Part shown: one piece after another, positions 42,140 through 51,024 of the stretch | Layout of the letters: every line of letters begins with the position of its first letter | Position numbering within the stretch: the stretch's first letter is position 1 | NCBI RefSeq assembly: GCF_030246845.1 | Contig: NZ_CP126889.1 | Span: forward strand, 3,343,001-3,407,000 | Origin: Enhydrobacter sp. | GTDB lineage: Bacteria; Pseudomonadota; Alphaproteobacteria; Reyranellales; Reyranellaceae | Length of the DNA stretch: 64,000 nucleotides | Direction: 5' to 3' | Notes under the pieces: generated by a model | What the model was told of the DNA's origin: nothing | Seen by the model: the letters and a program-made list of their open reading frames with translations, nothing else | Databases searched by the model: none | Made by a program: the position numbers and the translations under genes

Positions 42140-42298
42140 GACGTTTCCGGAACTGGGATCGGTCGAGGAGAAACAGGGATCGCTAGCTGGGAGCGGAAGG
42201 CCGTTTTCTACCCCATTTACAGCCCCCAATTTGCCAAAACCGCCCCCACTACGCAATGCGAAAAAAGCTCAATATTTGCAGTGTTTCAACGTGCTTGC

Positions 42299-42318
42299 GC
42301 GTGACTCAGCGTGACTGA
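42299..42318. repeat. Direct repeats next to the right junction (integrase arm-site candidate)
   Basis: GCGTGACT occurs at 42299 and again at 42309, ten base pairs apart and therefore on the same face of the helix, 14 bp from the right att repeat. Such phased repeats beside a core site are the layout of integrase arm-binding sites. Function is inferred from position only. Confidence 0.4.
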
Positions 42319-42331
42319 AGAGCATTGAGTG

Positions 42332-42348
42332 GGGTGGTTGTGGACGAG
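42332..42348. other. Right attachment junction (attR candidate)
   Basis: Partner of 404-420 with the identical 7-bp core TTGTGGA (42338-42344). Bases to the right are radC coding sequence for 'ALILVHNHP'; bases to the left belong to the element. Combining the left half of attL with the right half of attR reconstructs an attB that reads LVHNHPSGDP in frame. Confidence 0.7.
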
Positions 42349-43140
42349 AATCAGGGCCGCGGCGCCGAGCTCCAGTGCCCGCTTCACCACCTCGCGCGGA
42401 TAGACCGGCGTATGATCGATGGTGCCGCGCTGCTGCACCTCGTCGGCGATCAGCACGTTCTTGCGGTCGAGGAAGAGGATGCGGAACTGCTCGGTCTTCT
42501 CGTGCGCCAGCGCGGCATGGCAGTAGTCGAGAAGCTGTTGCCAGTTGGTCAGGACCGGCATGTCCTTGACCTTGCGTTCGGCGAGCCGCCGTCCGGCCTC
42601 GCGCACGGCGCGGAAGAGGACGAGGGTGCGCTGATCGATCTCGAACTCGCGAAGCTGCGCGGCTTCGGCCGCGAACACGTCGCCCAACGTGCCGAAACGC
42701 TCCAGCAGCTTCTTGGCCAGCGGCTTGGTGTCGATGCGCTCGATGGAATAGAAGAGCAGCAGCTCGAGCAGCTCATAGTCCGCCAGCGGCTCGACGCCGG
42801 CCTTCAGGACGCGCTCGCGCACGCGGCCGCGGTGGCCCCAATAGTGCGGCTTCCCGGACGCCGCCTCGGCGCTGCTATTGTGGCCAGCCGACGGCGGCGC
42901 GGCGACGAGGGCAGCGGCGAGCTTCGCGGTCGGATCCTCGCCGCTGAATTCCCAGCATTGGGTGAGCCTGTTCCAGGCGCCGCCGCAGTCGCGCAGCAAC
43001 CCACGGTGAGGGAGTGTATTGCCGCTCACGCGCCAGATGTCGTCGCTCCCCTGAAGCCGCAGCCCGGCGGCCACGAGGGCAAGCAGGGCATCGTCGGCTG
43101 CGCGTGACTCGGCGGCTTCGGCCTTGCGCCGCGCCATCGA

Positions 43141-44022
43141 TCAGGCCGAAGCGGTCTGGCGCAGCTCGGCCGGTCCCGCTTGGCCGAGATCGTAGGGCGG
43201 CTTGGCGAGTCCCGTGGGCGAGAGGGTGAAGAACTCGACTCCCGTCTCGGTGATCCCGACCGAATGCTCGAACTGGGCCGAAAGCTGCTTGTCGCGTGTC
43301 ACCGCAGTCCAGCCGTCGCTCAGGATCTTCACCTGCCAGGTGCCCGCATTCACCATCGGCTCGACGGTGAAGAACATGCCGGGCTTCAGGACCGGGCCGG
43401 TTCCTGGCTTGCCGTAGTGCAGGATGTTGGGCGCGTCGTGGAAGATGCGGCCGAGCCCATGGCCCGAGAAGTCCCGGACGACGGAGAAGCGCTGGCTTTC
43501 GACATAGGTCTGGATGGCATGGCCGATGTCGCCCACATGACCGCCCGGCCTGGCTGCAGCGATACCGCGCATCATCGCCTCGTAGGTGACGTCGCACAGC
43601 CGGCGCGCCTTCACGCTCACCTCACCGGCAAAGTACATGCGACTCGAATCGCCGTACCAGCCGTCGAGAATCGGCGTCACGTCGATGTTGACGATGTCGC
43701 CATTCTGCAGCCTCTTCTCGCCGGGAATGCCATGGCACACGACATGGTTGATCGAGGTGCAGATCGACTTCGGAAAGCCGCGATAGCCGAGCGGCGCCGA
43801 CACCGCGCCATGGTCGCGAATGAACTGGTCGCACAGCCGGTCGAGCTCCTCCGTCGTCACACCGGGCTGGACATGGGGCGTGATGAAGTCGAGTGTCTCG
43901 GCCGCCAGGCGGCCGGCGCGCCGCATGCCCTCAAAACCTTCCGGCCCGTGCAGCTTGATGGTCCGCTCGTCGCGGCGCCAATAGTCGACGCTGTCGTCAT
44001 GGATATCGCGGGGGCTGCTCAT
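43141..44022 (-). CDS. map: Type I methionine aminopeptidase
   Basis: 293 residues with an N-terminal extension of ~25 residues. The five metal ligands appear in order: 'VNIDVTPILDGWYGDSSRMY' (two Asp), 'FSGHGLGRIFHDAP' (His), 'FFTVEPMVNAG' (Glu) and 'AQFEHSVGIT' (Glu). The enzyme removes the start methionine from nascent proteins. It is the first gene of the leftward map-radC pair and lies just outside the element. Confidence 0.95.
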   Translation of the reverse strand: MSSPRDIHDDSVDYWRRDERTIKLHGPEGFEGMRRAGRLAAETLDFITPHVQPGVTTEELDRLCDQFIRDHGAVSAPLGYRGFPKSICTSINHVVCHGIPGEKRLQNGDIVNIDVTPILDGWYGDSSRMYFAGEVSVKARRLCDVTYEAMMRGIAAARPGGHVGDIGHAIQTYVESQRFSVVRDFSGHGLGRIFHDAPNILHYGKPGTGPVLKPGMFFTVEPMVNAGTWQVKILSDGWTAVTRDKQLSAQFEHSVGITETGVEFFTLSPTGLAKPPYDLGQAGPAELRQTASA

Positions 44023-44118
44023 GGTCCCTATTTGGCACGCGATACCGCCCCTAACAAGGCCGCCGCGTTCGCTTGGCCCCTCCGGCCCTGTCCATTAAAG
44101 TGCTGAAATCCAACGGAA

Positions 44119-44904
44119 ATGAGCGTCTCGATGTCCGAAGCCAGCACCGCACCGAGCAAAATCGTCACTGCCTGCATCGTCGTGATCGGCAACGAGATCC
44201 TGAGCGGCCGGACCAAGGACGCCAACATCGCCTACCTGGCAACCGAGCTCGGCAAGCTTGGTGTGCGAGTCATGGAATGCCGCGTGATTCCCGACATCGA
44301 GGAGAGGATCGTGGCCACCATCAACGAGGTGCGGGCCAAGTTCGACTATGTCTTTACCACCGGCGGCATCGGCCCGACGCACGACGACATCACCGCCGAT
44401 TCCATCGCCAGGGCCTTCGGGGTCGGCATCTCGGAGCATTCCGAGGCGGTGGCGCGGATGAGCCGGCACTACGGCGATCCGGCGCTCTTTACCCCGGCGC
44501 GCCGCCGCATGGCGCGCATCCCGCACGGCGCCACCCTGATCGACAACCCGATCTCGGTGGCCCCCGGCTTCCAGATGGAGAACGTGTTTACCTTCGCCGG
44601 CATCCCCATGATCGTCGAGAGCATGTTCCGGTCGATGAGGCACCGGCTGGTGGGAGGCGAGCCGGTTTTGTCGCGCACCGTGCGGACGAACCTGCCCGAG
44701 GGGGTCATCGCCGAGCCGCTGGGCGCGCTGCAGAAGCGGTTCGAGGATCTCGATATCGGCAGCTACCCGGGCTTTCGTGCCGGCAAGGTGAGCGTCTCGC
44801 TCGTGCTCCGCGGCACGAACGACGACCGGCTGGTGGCGGCTGCCAACGAGCTGATCGACACGATCCATCGGATGAACGGCGAGGCCGAGGAACTGGTGCA
44901 ATAG
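44119..44904 (+). CDS. CinA N-terminal/molybdopterin-binding domain protein
   Basis: 261 residues. It contains the MoaB/Mog-like (COG1058) domain only: 'ACIVVIGNEILSGRTKDANIAYLA', 'YVFTTGGIGPTHDDITADSIA' and 'GFQMENVFTFAGIPMIVESM'. The CinA amidohydrolase domain is absent. Family members hydrolyse ADP-ribose or bind pyrophosphate-containing nucleotides. A second, longer CinA-related gene lies at 57825. It starts 96 bp from the divergent map gene. Confidence 0.87.
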   Translation: MSVSMSEASTAPSKIVTACIVVIGNEILSGRTKDANIAYLATELGKLGVRVMECRVIPDIEERIVATINEVRAKFDYVFTTGGIGPTHDDITADSIARAFGVGISEHSEAVARMSRHYGDPALFTPARRRMARIPHGATLIDNPISVAPGFQMENVFTFAGIPMIVESMFRSMRHRLVGGEPVLSRTVRTNLPEGVIAEPLGALQKRFEDLDIGSYPGFRAGKVSVSLVLRGTNDDRLVAAANELIDTIHRMNGEAEELVQ

Positions 44905-44907
44905 TCC

Positions 44908-45993
44908 ATGGCCGGCCAGCCCGCGCGGAGCGTCATGCGATGGGGTGTCGGGTCCGCGTCGGCGCGGCAATGGCTCAAGCTCGTCGTCCTGTCGGTCGTG
45001 ATCTGCGGCTTTCTCCTGTGGATGCATGCGCCGGCCGCGCTCTTGCTGGGGCCGCTGCTGGCCGGCGTCATCCTGGCCGCCAACGGCGGCAAGGTGGTCT
45101 TTCCGGTGAGCCTGTTCGTCGTTTCCCAGGGCGTGATCGGCTGCCTCATCGCGCGCATGGTGCCGGTCTCGATCGTGGGCGACATCCTGGGGCATTGGCC
45201 GCTGTTCACCGTGGGCGTCCTGGCGGTGGTCGCCGCCAGCAGCCTGCTGGGCTGGGTGATGGGGCGGCTGCGCCTGCTGCCGGGCACCACGGCCTTGTGG
45301 GGATCGAGCCCGGGCGCGGCGTCGATCATGACCATCATGGCCGAGGACTACGGCGCCGACGTGCGGCTCGTCGCCTTCATGCAATATTTCCGCGTCCTCG
45401 CGGTCGCTGCCGCCGCTGCGCTGGTGGCGCATCTGTTCGGTGTCGATACGTCGGCGCATGCGCCGTCGGCCATCGTCTGGTTCCCGCCGGTGGATGCATG
45501 GCCGCTGGCCGAGACGGCGGCGCTGGCGATCGCCGCTCCCTATCTCGCCAAGGTCCTGCGGATTCCCGCCGGCGCCTTCCTGGTGCCCATGGTGATCGGC
45601 ATCGTGCTGGTGCATTTCGGCCTGATGAGGATCGAGCTGCCGACCTGGCTTCTGGCTGGCGCCTATGCGTTCGTGGGCTGGAATATCGGACTGCGATTCA
45701 CCAAGCCGCTGCTCGTCCATGCCGCGCGGTCCCTGCCGGTCGTGGTCGCCTCGACCTTGATCCTGATCGCGCTGTGTGGCGCCGTGGCCGGCCTGCTGGT
45801 CCTGGGCGCCGGTGTCGATCCGCTGACGGCCTATCTCGCGACCAGCCCCGGCGGCATCGACTCGGTCGCCATCATCTCGGCCGCGAGCGGCGGCGATGTC
45901 TCGTTCGTCATGGCGATGCAGACCGTGCGCCTGCTCGCCGTTCTGTTCCTCGGCCCGCCGCTCACCAGGTTCCTTGCCATGCGGGCGACATGA
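44908..45993 (+). CDS. AbrB-family (Gneg_AbrB_dup) integral membrane protein
   Basis: 361 residues, almost entirely hydrophobic, with about ten membrane segments arranged as two similar halves. Each half has the signature region: 'LPGTTALWGSSPGAASIMTIMAEDYGAD' and 'LTAYLATSPGGIDSVAIISAASGGDV'. This family was once called ammonia monooxygenase-like or AbrB regulators, but the sequence shows a membrane protein, possibly a transporter. It starts three bases after the preceding gene. Confidence 0.88.
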   Translation: MAGQPARSVMRWGVGSASARQWLKLVVLSVVICGFLLWMHAPAALLLGPLLAGVILAANGGKVVFPVSLFVVSQGVIGCLIARMVPVSIVGDILGHWPLFTVGVLAVVAASSLLGWVMGRLRLLPGTTALWGSSPGAASIMTIMAEDYGADVRLVAFMQYFRVLAVAAAAALVAHLFGVDTSAHAPSAIVWFPPVDAWPLAETAALAIAAPYLAKVLRIPAGAFLVPMVIGIVLVHFGLMRIELPTWLLAGAYAFVGWNIGLRFTKPLLVHAARSLPVVVASTLILIALCGAVAGLLVLGAGVDPLTAYLATSPGGIDSVAIISAASGGDVSFVMAMQTVRLLAVLFLGPPLTRFLAMRAT

Positions 45994-46055
45994 ACCGGTG
46001 CGTGCGAGCACGCGATCCGAATGGCCTGCGCTCGGGCCGCGGTGTAGGTTGCGGC

Positions 46056-47444
46056 ATGAACATCCACGACATGACGGCGGCGGACCTGGTTGCCGCCTAC
46101 AAGAGCAGGAAGCTTTCGCCCGTCGAGGCAATCGATGCCGTCATCGCCCATATCGAGCGATGGGAGCCCAGGCTGAAGGCGCTGTACGCGCCGGATTTCG
46201 GCAATGCCCGCAAGGCCGCGCGGGAATCGGAGAAGCGCTGGCAGACCGGCCGGCCGCTGGGCGCACTGGACGGCGTGCCGATCACCATCAAGGAGAACAT
46301 CGCCACCAGGGGCGTGCCGATGCCGCTCGGTACGGCGGCGACGGAACTGGTGCCGGCCCAGGCCGACGCGCCGGCGGCGGCACGGGTGCGGGAGGCGGGC
46401 GCGATCATTCTCGCCAAGACCACCATGCCGGACTACGGCATGCTCTCCTCGGGGCGCAGTTCCTTCCATCCCCTGACCCGAAATCCCTGGAACCTGGCCT
46501 GGAATCCGGGCGGATCGAGTGCCGGCGCGGGCGCCGCGGCGGCGGCAGGCTACGGGCCGCTGCATCTCGGCACCGACATCGGCGGATCGGTGCGCCTGCC
46601 CGCGAGCTGGAACGGCATCTTCACGCTCAAGCCCAGCCTCGGCCGCGTGCCCGTGGATCCGCCCTTCCTCGGCCGCGTGGTCGGGCCGATGACGCGCACC
46701 GTCGGCGACGCCGCGCTGCTGATGGCCGAGCTGGCCAAGCCCGACACGCGCGATCACATGAGCCTGCCGCCGGCGGCGATCGACTGGCCGGCCGGGCCGC
46801 TCGAGCCCAAAGGCCTCAGGATCGGCCTGCATCTCGATGCCGGATCGGGTCTGCCGGTCGATCCGGAGGTGAAGGAAGCGGCCGAGAAGGCGGCCCGGCT
46901 GTTCGCCGATGCCGGCGCGGCGGTCGAGCCGCTGGAAGGGTTCCTGTCGCCCGAGATGCTGCATCTGCAGGATCTGTTCTGGCGCGTGCGGAGCTGGGTC
47001 GACTTCTCGGCGCTGAGCCACGCCCGGAAGGCGGCCGTGCTGCCCTTCATCGCCGACTGGTGCCGTGGCGGCGCCGACGTCTCGGGCGCCACCGTGATCC
47101 GCGGCCTCAACAACTACATGGCGATCCGGGCCGCGACCACGCGCGCCACGCAGCCCTACGATTTCGTGCTGTCGCCGGTGTCGCCGGTCCCGACCTATCC
47201 CGCCGAATGGGAGACGCCGACCAACGACGTGAACCGGCCGCTGGAGCATATTTCCTTCACCATGCCCTACAATATGAGCGAGCAGCCGGCGGCCTCGATC
47301 AATTGCGGCTATACGCGGGAAGGCAAGACGATCGGCTTGCAGATCGCCGGCCGGCGTTTCGATGATCTCGGCGTCCTGCAGCTCTCGCGCTGGTTCGAAG
47401 AGGCGCGCGGTCCGCAGAAGCCCTGGCCGGAGCCGCCGAAGTAG
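46056..47444 (+). CDS. Amidase-signature enzyme
   Basis: 462 residues from the ATG at 46056; the open frame extends far upstream but antisense-like sequence there is not coding. The Ser-cisSer-Lys triad is visible: 'GVPITIKENIATRG' (Lys), 'NPGGSSAGAGAAAAAGYGPL' (first Ser) and 'TDIGGSVRLPAS' (nucleophile). It hydrolyses an amide bond; the substrate is unknown. Its neighbours (racemase-like enzyme, ABC transporter, creatininase-like protein) suggest catabolism of an imported amide or cyclic amide. Confidence 0.92.
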   Translation: MNIHDMTAADLVAAYKSRKLSPVEAIDAVIAHIERWEPRLKALYAPDFGNARKAARESEKRWQTGRPLGALDGVPITIKENIATRGVPMPLGTAATELVPAQADAPAAARVREAGAIILAKTTMPDYGMLSSGRSSFHPLTRNPWNLAWNPGGSSAGAGAAAAAGYGPLHLGTDIGGSVRLPASWNGIFTLKPSLGRVPVDPPFLGRVVGPMTRTVGDAALLMAELAKPDTRDHMSLPPAAIDWPAGPLEPKGLRIGLHLDAGSGLPVDPEVKEAAEKAARLFADAGAAVEPLEGFLSPEMLHLQDLFWRVRSWVDFSALSHARKAAVLPFIADWCRGGADVSGATVIRGLNNYMAIRAATTRATQPYDFVLSPVSPVPTYPAEWETPTNDVNRPLEHISFTMPYNMSEQPAASINCGYTREGKTIGLQIAGRRFDDLGVLQLSRWFEEARGPQKPWPEPPK

Positions 47445-47450
47445 GAGCGC

Positions 47451-48128
47451 GTGAAAGCGCTCGGCATCCTGATGCTCGATACGCGCTTCCCGCGGATCGA
47501 GGGCGATATCGGCAATCCGGCGTCCTTCGACTTTCCGGTGATCTACCGGCGGCTGGAGGGAGTGGGTCCGGCCGACGCGGTCGCGGCCCGTCCGGACGAG
47601 CCGCGCCTCATGGCGGCGCTCGAGGCCAATGCACGGGAGCTCGCCGCCGCCGGCGCCGCCGGCATCTCGACGAGCTGCGGCTTCCTGGCCTTGTTCCAGA
47701 AGGAGCTGGAGGCGATGTCGCCGGTTCCGGTCGCGACATCGGCGTTGCTGCTCATTGCCGGTCTGAAAGGCCGCAAGGTCGGCGTCGTCACCGCGTCGGT
47801 CCGCAATCTCACGCATCGGCACCTCGCCGCTGTCGACGCGCCAGCGGATACGCCGATCGAGGGAATGCCCGAAGGCGGCGCGTTTGCCGCCACCTTTCTG
47901 GCCGACGGGCTCGATCTCGACCGCGCCGCCGTGGAGCGTGAGACGATCGAGGCCGGCCGCGCCTTGATGCGAAAGAACCCCGGAATCGATGCGATCGTGC
48001 TCGAATGCACCAACCTGCCGCCCTATCGACGGGCGCTCGAGGCGGCGCTCGGTGTCGAGGTCTACGATGTGCTGGACCTGCTGCGCGACTTTTGGAAGCG
48101 GCTGGATCCGGACGTCGAACCCGGCTGA
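47451..48128 (+). CDS. Asp/Glu racemase-superfamily protein
   Basis: 225 residues from a GTG at 47451, six bases after the amidase stop. The two catalytic cysteine regions are 'GISTSCGFLALFQKEL' and 'IVLECTNLPPYRRALEAA'; 'GRKVGVVTASVRNL' is the inter-domain strand. The family covers aspartate/glutamate and hydantoin racemases and arylmalonate decarboxylases. With both cysteines present, a two-base racemase is most likely, perhaps acting on the amidase product or substrate. Confidence 0.85.
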   Translation: MKALGILMLDTRFPRIEGDIGNPASFDFPVIYRRLEGVGPADAVAARPDEPRLMAALEANARELAAAGAAGISTSCGFLALFQKELEAMSPVPVATSALLLIAGLKGRKVGVVTASVRNLTHRHLAAVDAPADTPIEGMPEGGAFAATFLADGLDLDRAAVERETIEAGRALMRKNPGIDAIVLECTNLPPYRRALEAALGVEVYDVLDLLRDFWKRLDPDVEPG

Positions 48129-48185
48129 CGGGCATCGAGATTGCTGCGTATAGTTGCGGCCTAAAGCAAACGACAGGGGGTGGGC

Positions 48186-49376
48186 ATGCGGGGACATGGA
48201 CTGATGTTGGCCGGCGCGATCGTCGCCGGCTTGTTGGCGTCGGGCCTGCCCGTGGCGGCGCAAGATGTGGGGATCGGCCTTGTCGTGCCGCTGTCGCCGC
48301 CGGGTGATCCGGTCGGCGGCCAGCTCATCCGCCGCGGCGCTGAGATGGGGATCGACATGGTGAACGCCGCGGGCGGCGTCCTGGGCGGCCGGAAGCTCAA
48401 GCTTTACGTCGAGGACTCGCAGGGCAAGCCCGAAGCAGGTGTCGCCGCCTACCGGCGCCTGGTGAGCGAGGACAAGGTCGTGTTCGTGCCGGGCTTCTTC
48501 CACAGCTCGGTCGCCATCGCCGCCAACGAGGTCGCCAAGGAGATGGGTGTGCCGACCATGTCCTTGCAGGCGTCGGCGGCCGATATCACGGCGAAGCACT
48601 ACGAGGTCGCCTTCCGGACCCACGTGGTCGATCCGGTGCGCGTCTCGGCCTTCATGGAGTTCATCAGGAAAAAGGGCTTCAAGCGCATCTCGATGATCGC
48701 CGAGACCACGGACTACGGCATCGGCATTGCCGACGAGACCATCGCCCAGGCCAAGAAGATGGGCGGCATCGAGGTCCAGAAGGTGCCGTTCGACCGTACG
48801 GTGACCGATCTCACACCGCAGCTTCTGCAGATCAAGGCATTCAAGCCCGATCTCGTGATCAATATCGGCGTCGGTCAGCCGCTCGATCTGATCATCGATC
48901 AGGCGACCACGATCGGGCTGTTGCCCGGCACGCCGATGCTGGTCTCCTATGACGCTCCGGTGCGGCCGCAGTACTGGAAGCTGCATCCCAAGAACGGCGC
49001 TGGCATCTATTTCATCGCCTACTTCTCGCCCAAGAGCCCGCTGTCGGACATCGGCGCGAAGTTCAGCAAGGCCTATGCCGAGAAGTACAAGGAGGATCCG
49101 GTCTACGGCGCGCTGAACGGCTTCGGCGCGATCGAGATCATCTCGCAGGCGATCAACGAGGCCAAGAGCACCGACCCCAAGGCGCTGATCAAGACGCTGG
49201 AGACCGGAACCTTCAAGAGCTGGCCGTCCAATCCGGTCACCTTCCCCCGCGCCAAGGGCGTCTACTGGCACAACTGGTCGGCGCCGGTGCTGATCCTGCA
49301 CTACACGAAACCGATGGAGGACTGGAAGGAGGCCGAGGTGGCGGTCCAGTACGCGCCGGTCGCGCCCAAGGACTGA
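48186..49376 (+). CDS. Substrate-binding protein of a branched-chain amino acid-type ABC transporter
   Basis: 396 residues from the ATG at 48186 (GTG 48180 is possible). A signal peptide (GLMLAGAIVAGLLASGLPVAAQ) precedes a LivK-type periplasmic-binding fold: 'GIGLVVPLSPPGDPVGGQLIRRG', 'VFVPGFFHSSVAIAANEVA' and 'GFKRISMIAETTDYGIGIAD'. It should deliver the substrate to the permeases and ATPases downstream. The ligand need not be an amino acid; many related proteins bind aromatic or amide compounds. Confidence 0.92.
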   Translation: MRGHGLMLAGAIVAGLLASGLPVAAQDVGIGLVVPLSPPGDPVGGQLIRRGAEMGIDMVNAAGGVLGGRKLKLYVEDSQGKPEAGVAAYRRLVSEDKVVFVPGFFHSSVAIAANEVAKEMGVPTMSLQASAADITAKHYEVAFRTHVVDPVRVSAFMEFIRKKGFKRISMIAETTDYGIGIADETIAQAKKMGGIEVQKVPFDRTVTDLTPQLLQIKAFKPDLVINIGVGQPLDLIIDQATTIGLLPGTPMLVSYDAPVRPQYWKLHPKNGAGIYFIAYFSPKSPLSDIGAKFSKAYAEKYKEDPVYGALNGFGAIEIISQAINEAKSTDPKALIKTLETGTFKSWPSNPVTFPRAKGVYWHNWSAPVLILHYTKPMEDWKEAEVAVQYAPVAPKD

Positions 49377-49402
49377 TCGCGCCGTCGCCGCGCGACAGAC
49401 GG

Positions 49403-50296
49403 ATGTTCTCGACCGAGCTCGTCGTCCAGACGTTCATCTCGGGGGTGATGATCGGCGTGCTCTACGCCCTGATGGCGCTCGGGATCACGTTCATCTACTC
49501 GATCATGCGCATGATCAACTGGGCGATGGGCGAGTTCTACATGATCGGCAGCTACCTGCAGTACGCGCTGGTGGCGTTCCTGCTGGGGCCGGACCTGTGG
49601 TGGCTCGCCATCCCGATCTCGGCCGCCGGCGTCTTTGCCTTCGGCCTCGTCGTGCAATGGAGCCTTCTGAAACCGATCTTCCGCAAGCCGCCCGAGGCCC
49701 GCGACGACTATTCCACCGTCGTGACGCTCGCCCTGCTGCTGCTGCTGCGCAGCCTCGCCACCGGCCTTGCCGGGCCCAACCAGTTCTCGCCGGGCTCCAA
49801 CCTGCCGGTCGTCATGGTCGGGCCCATGCCCATGGCCGGGGCGCGTCTGGCGGCGTTCGTGTTCGCGCTGGTGGCGCTCGCGCTTTTCTACCTGCTGCTG
49901 CGCTATAGCTGGTACGGGCTGGCGCTGCGGGCGACGTCGCAGAGCCGGGTCGGCGTGCAGACGGCGGGCATCGACGTGCTCGGCGTCGATCGCATCGCCT
50001 TCGGCATCGGTGTCGCGCTCGCGGGTCTTGCCGGCGCGCTGCTGGCGCCGGTGTTCCTGGTCTATCCGACCAACGGCCTGATCACCACGGTGAAGGGCTT
50101 CGAGATCGTGGTGATCGGCGGTCTCGGCTCGATTCCCGGCGCGCTGATCGCCGGCGTGCTGCTCGGGCTGATCGAGTCGTTCGGTGCGGCCTTCATCGAT
50201 TCGGCCTACCAGAACATCTACGGCTTCGCCCTGGTGTTGCTGATCCTGGTGCTTCGTCCGACCGGCCTGTTCGGCGAGCGGGGTCGCGAGGCGTGA
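49403..50296 (+). CDS. LivH-type ABC transporter permease
   Basis: 297 residues and about eight hydrophobic helices. Family signs are 'LYALMALGITFIYSIMRMINWAMGEFYMIG' near the N-terminus, '[18 protein letters not shown]' and the cytoplasmic loop 'KGFEIVVIGGLGSIPGALIAGVLLGLIE'. It forms the channel with the LivM-type protein. The start is 27 bp after the binding-protein gene. Confidence 0.93.
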   Translation: MFSTELVVQTFISGVMIGVLYALMALGITFIYSIMRMINWAMGEFYMIGSYLQYALVAFLLGPDLWWLAIPISAAGVFAFGLVVQWSLLKPIFRKPPEARDDYSTVVTLALLLLLRSLATGLAGPNQFSPGSNLPVVMVGPMPMAGARLAAFVFALVALALFYLLLRYSWYGLALRATSQSRVGVQTAGIDVLGVDRIAFGIGVALAGLAGALLAPVFLVYPTNGLITTVKGFEIVVIGGLGSIPGALIAGVLLGLIESFGAAFIDSAYQNIYGFALVLLILVLRPTGLFGERGREA

Positions 50297-51024
50297 TGGA
50301 ACCGGCGCTCGAGACGATCGGCCTCGTCAAGCGCTTCGGCGGCTTGCTGGCAAACAACGACGTGTCTCTGGCCGTCCAGTCGGGCGAGATCCGCGGCCTG
50401 ATCGGGCCCAACGGTGCCGGCAAGACGACCCTGGTCAATCTCGTCACGGGCGTTCATCCGCCCGACGCGGGCGAGGTGAAGCTCGGCGGGCAGAGCCTGC
50501 GCGGCCGCGGCATGCACGAGATCGCCCGACTCGGCCTCGTCCGGTCCTTCCAGGTGACGCGGCTGTTCGGCAACATGACTGTGCGCGAGAACCTGATGAC
50601 CGCCTTCCTCGCCCGGCGCGACCGCGAGGCCGGCGACGGCACGGCGCAGACCGAGAGCATGATCGCTCTCACCAGGCTCGGCCCGCTTGCCGACACGCAG
50701 GCCAAGAAGCTGTCGGGCGGCCAGCGTGCGCTCCTGCAGATGGCTTGCGGCTTCATGGTCCCCGGCACCTGCTACGTGCTCGACGAGCCGTTCGCCGGCA
50801 TCAATCCGGTGATCAAGGACGCCATCATCGACATGATCCTGGACGTGAACCGGCAGTACGGCGCCACCTTCCTGGTGGTGAGCCACGAGATGGCGATCGT
50901 CCGCCGCCTCTGCCGCCAGGTCACGGTGATGATGGAGGGCCGTGTGGCGGCGCAGGGCACGCTCGACGAGGTGGCGCGCCTGCCGGCCGTGATCGCGGGC
51001 TATCTCGGGAAAGCGCTGGAATGA
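50296..51024 (+). CDS. LivG-type ABC transporter ATPase
   Basis: 242 residues from the ATG at 50296, overlapping the permease stop by one base (a GTG precedes it directly). Walker A 'LIGPNGAGKTTLVN', signature 'KLSGGQRALLQMA' and Walker B 'CYVLDEPFAGI', with the His switch in 'VVSHEMAIVRRL'. The extra ~25 residues after Walker A are typical of the LivG branch. Confidence 0.93.
   Translation: MEPALETIGLVKRFGGLLANNDVSLAVQSGEIRGLIGPNGAGKTTLVNLVTGVHPPDAGEVKLGGQSLRGRGMHEIARLGLVRSFQVTRLFGNMTVRENLMTAFLARRDREAGDGTAQTESMIALTRLGPLADTQAKKLSGGQRALLQMACGFMVPGTCYVLDEPFAGINPVIKDAIIDMILDVNRQYGATFLVVSHEMAIVRRLCRQVTVMMEGRVAAQGTLDEVARLPAVIAGYLGKALE

Larger units (their letters stand above)
42286..43137 (-). 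pseudogene. radC: 5' fragment of radC, interrupted by the mobile element
   Basis: The frame encodes 283 residues. From about residue 97 the protein is RadC ('GHRGRVRERVLKAGVEPLADYELLELLLF', UPF0758 helix-hairpin region, then the MPN fold 'TEQFRILFLDRKNVLIADEVQQRGTID'), ending at 'VVKRALELGAAALILVHNHP'; the last 14 residues (TQCSSVTLSHAQAR) come from the element. The catalytic Ser and Asp of the JAB motif are lost. An N-terminal extension of ~95 residues with 'LRDCGGAWNRLTQCWEFSG' is unusual for RadC. It follows map by three bases and is probably cotranscribed. Confidence 0.87.

Noticed and set aside
44073..46055. Long upstream extension of the amidase frame
   Set aside because: The extension runs through two other genes in another frame and gives an Arg/Gly-rich sequence; the amidase starts at 46056.
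44095..46131. Very long minus-strand open frame (678 codons) opposite the CinA-like and AbrB-type genes
   Set aside because: Its product is rich in Arg, His, Asp and Gln without any domain, as expected from the antisense frame of GC-rich genes; the plus-strand genes have clear family motifs.
45831..49301. Minus-strand open frame of 1156 codons opposite the amidase, racemase-like and binding-protein genes
   Set aside because: It has no recognisable domain, is low in complexity and conflicts with three well supported genes.
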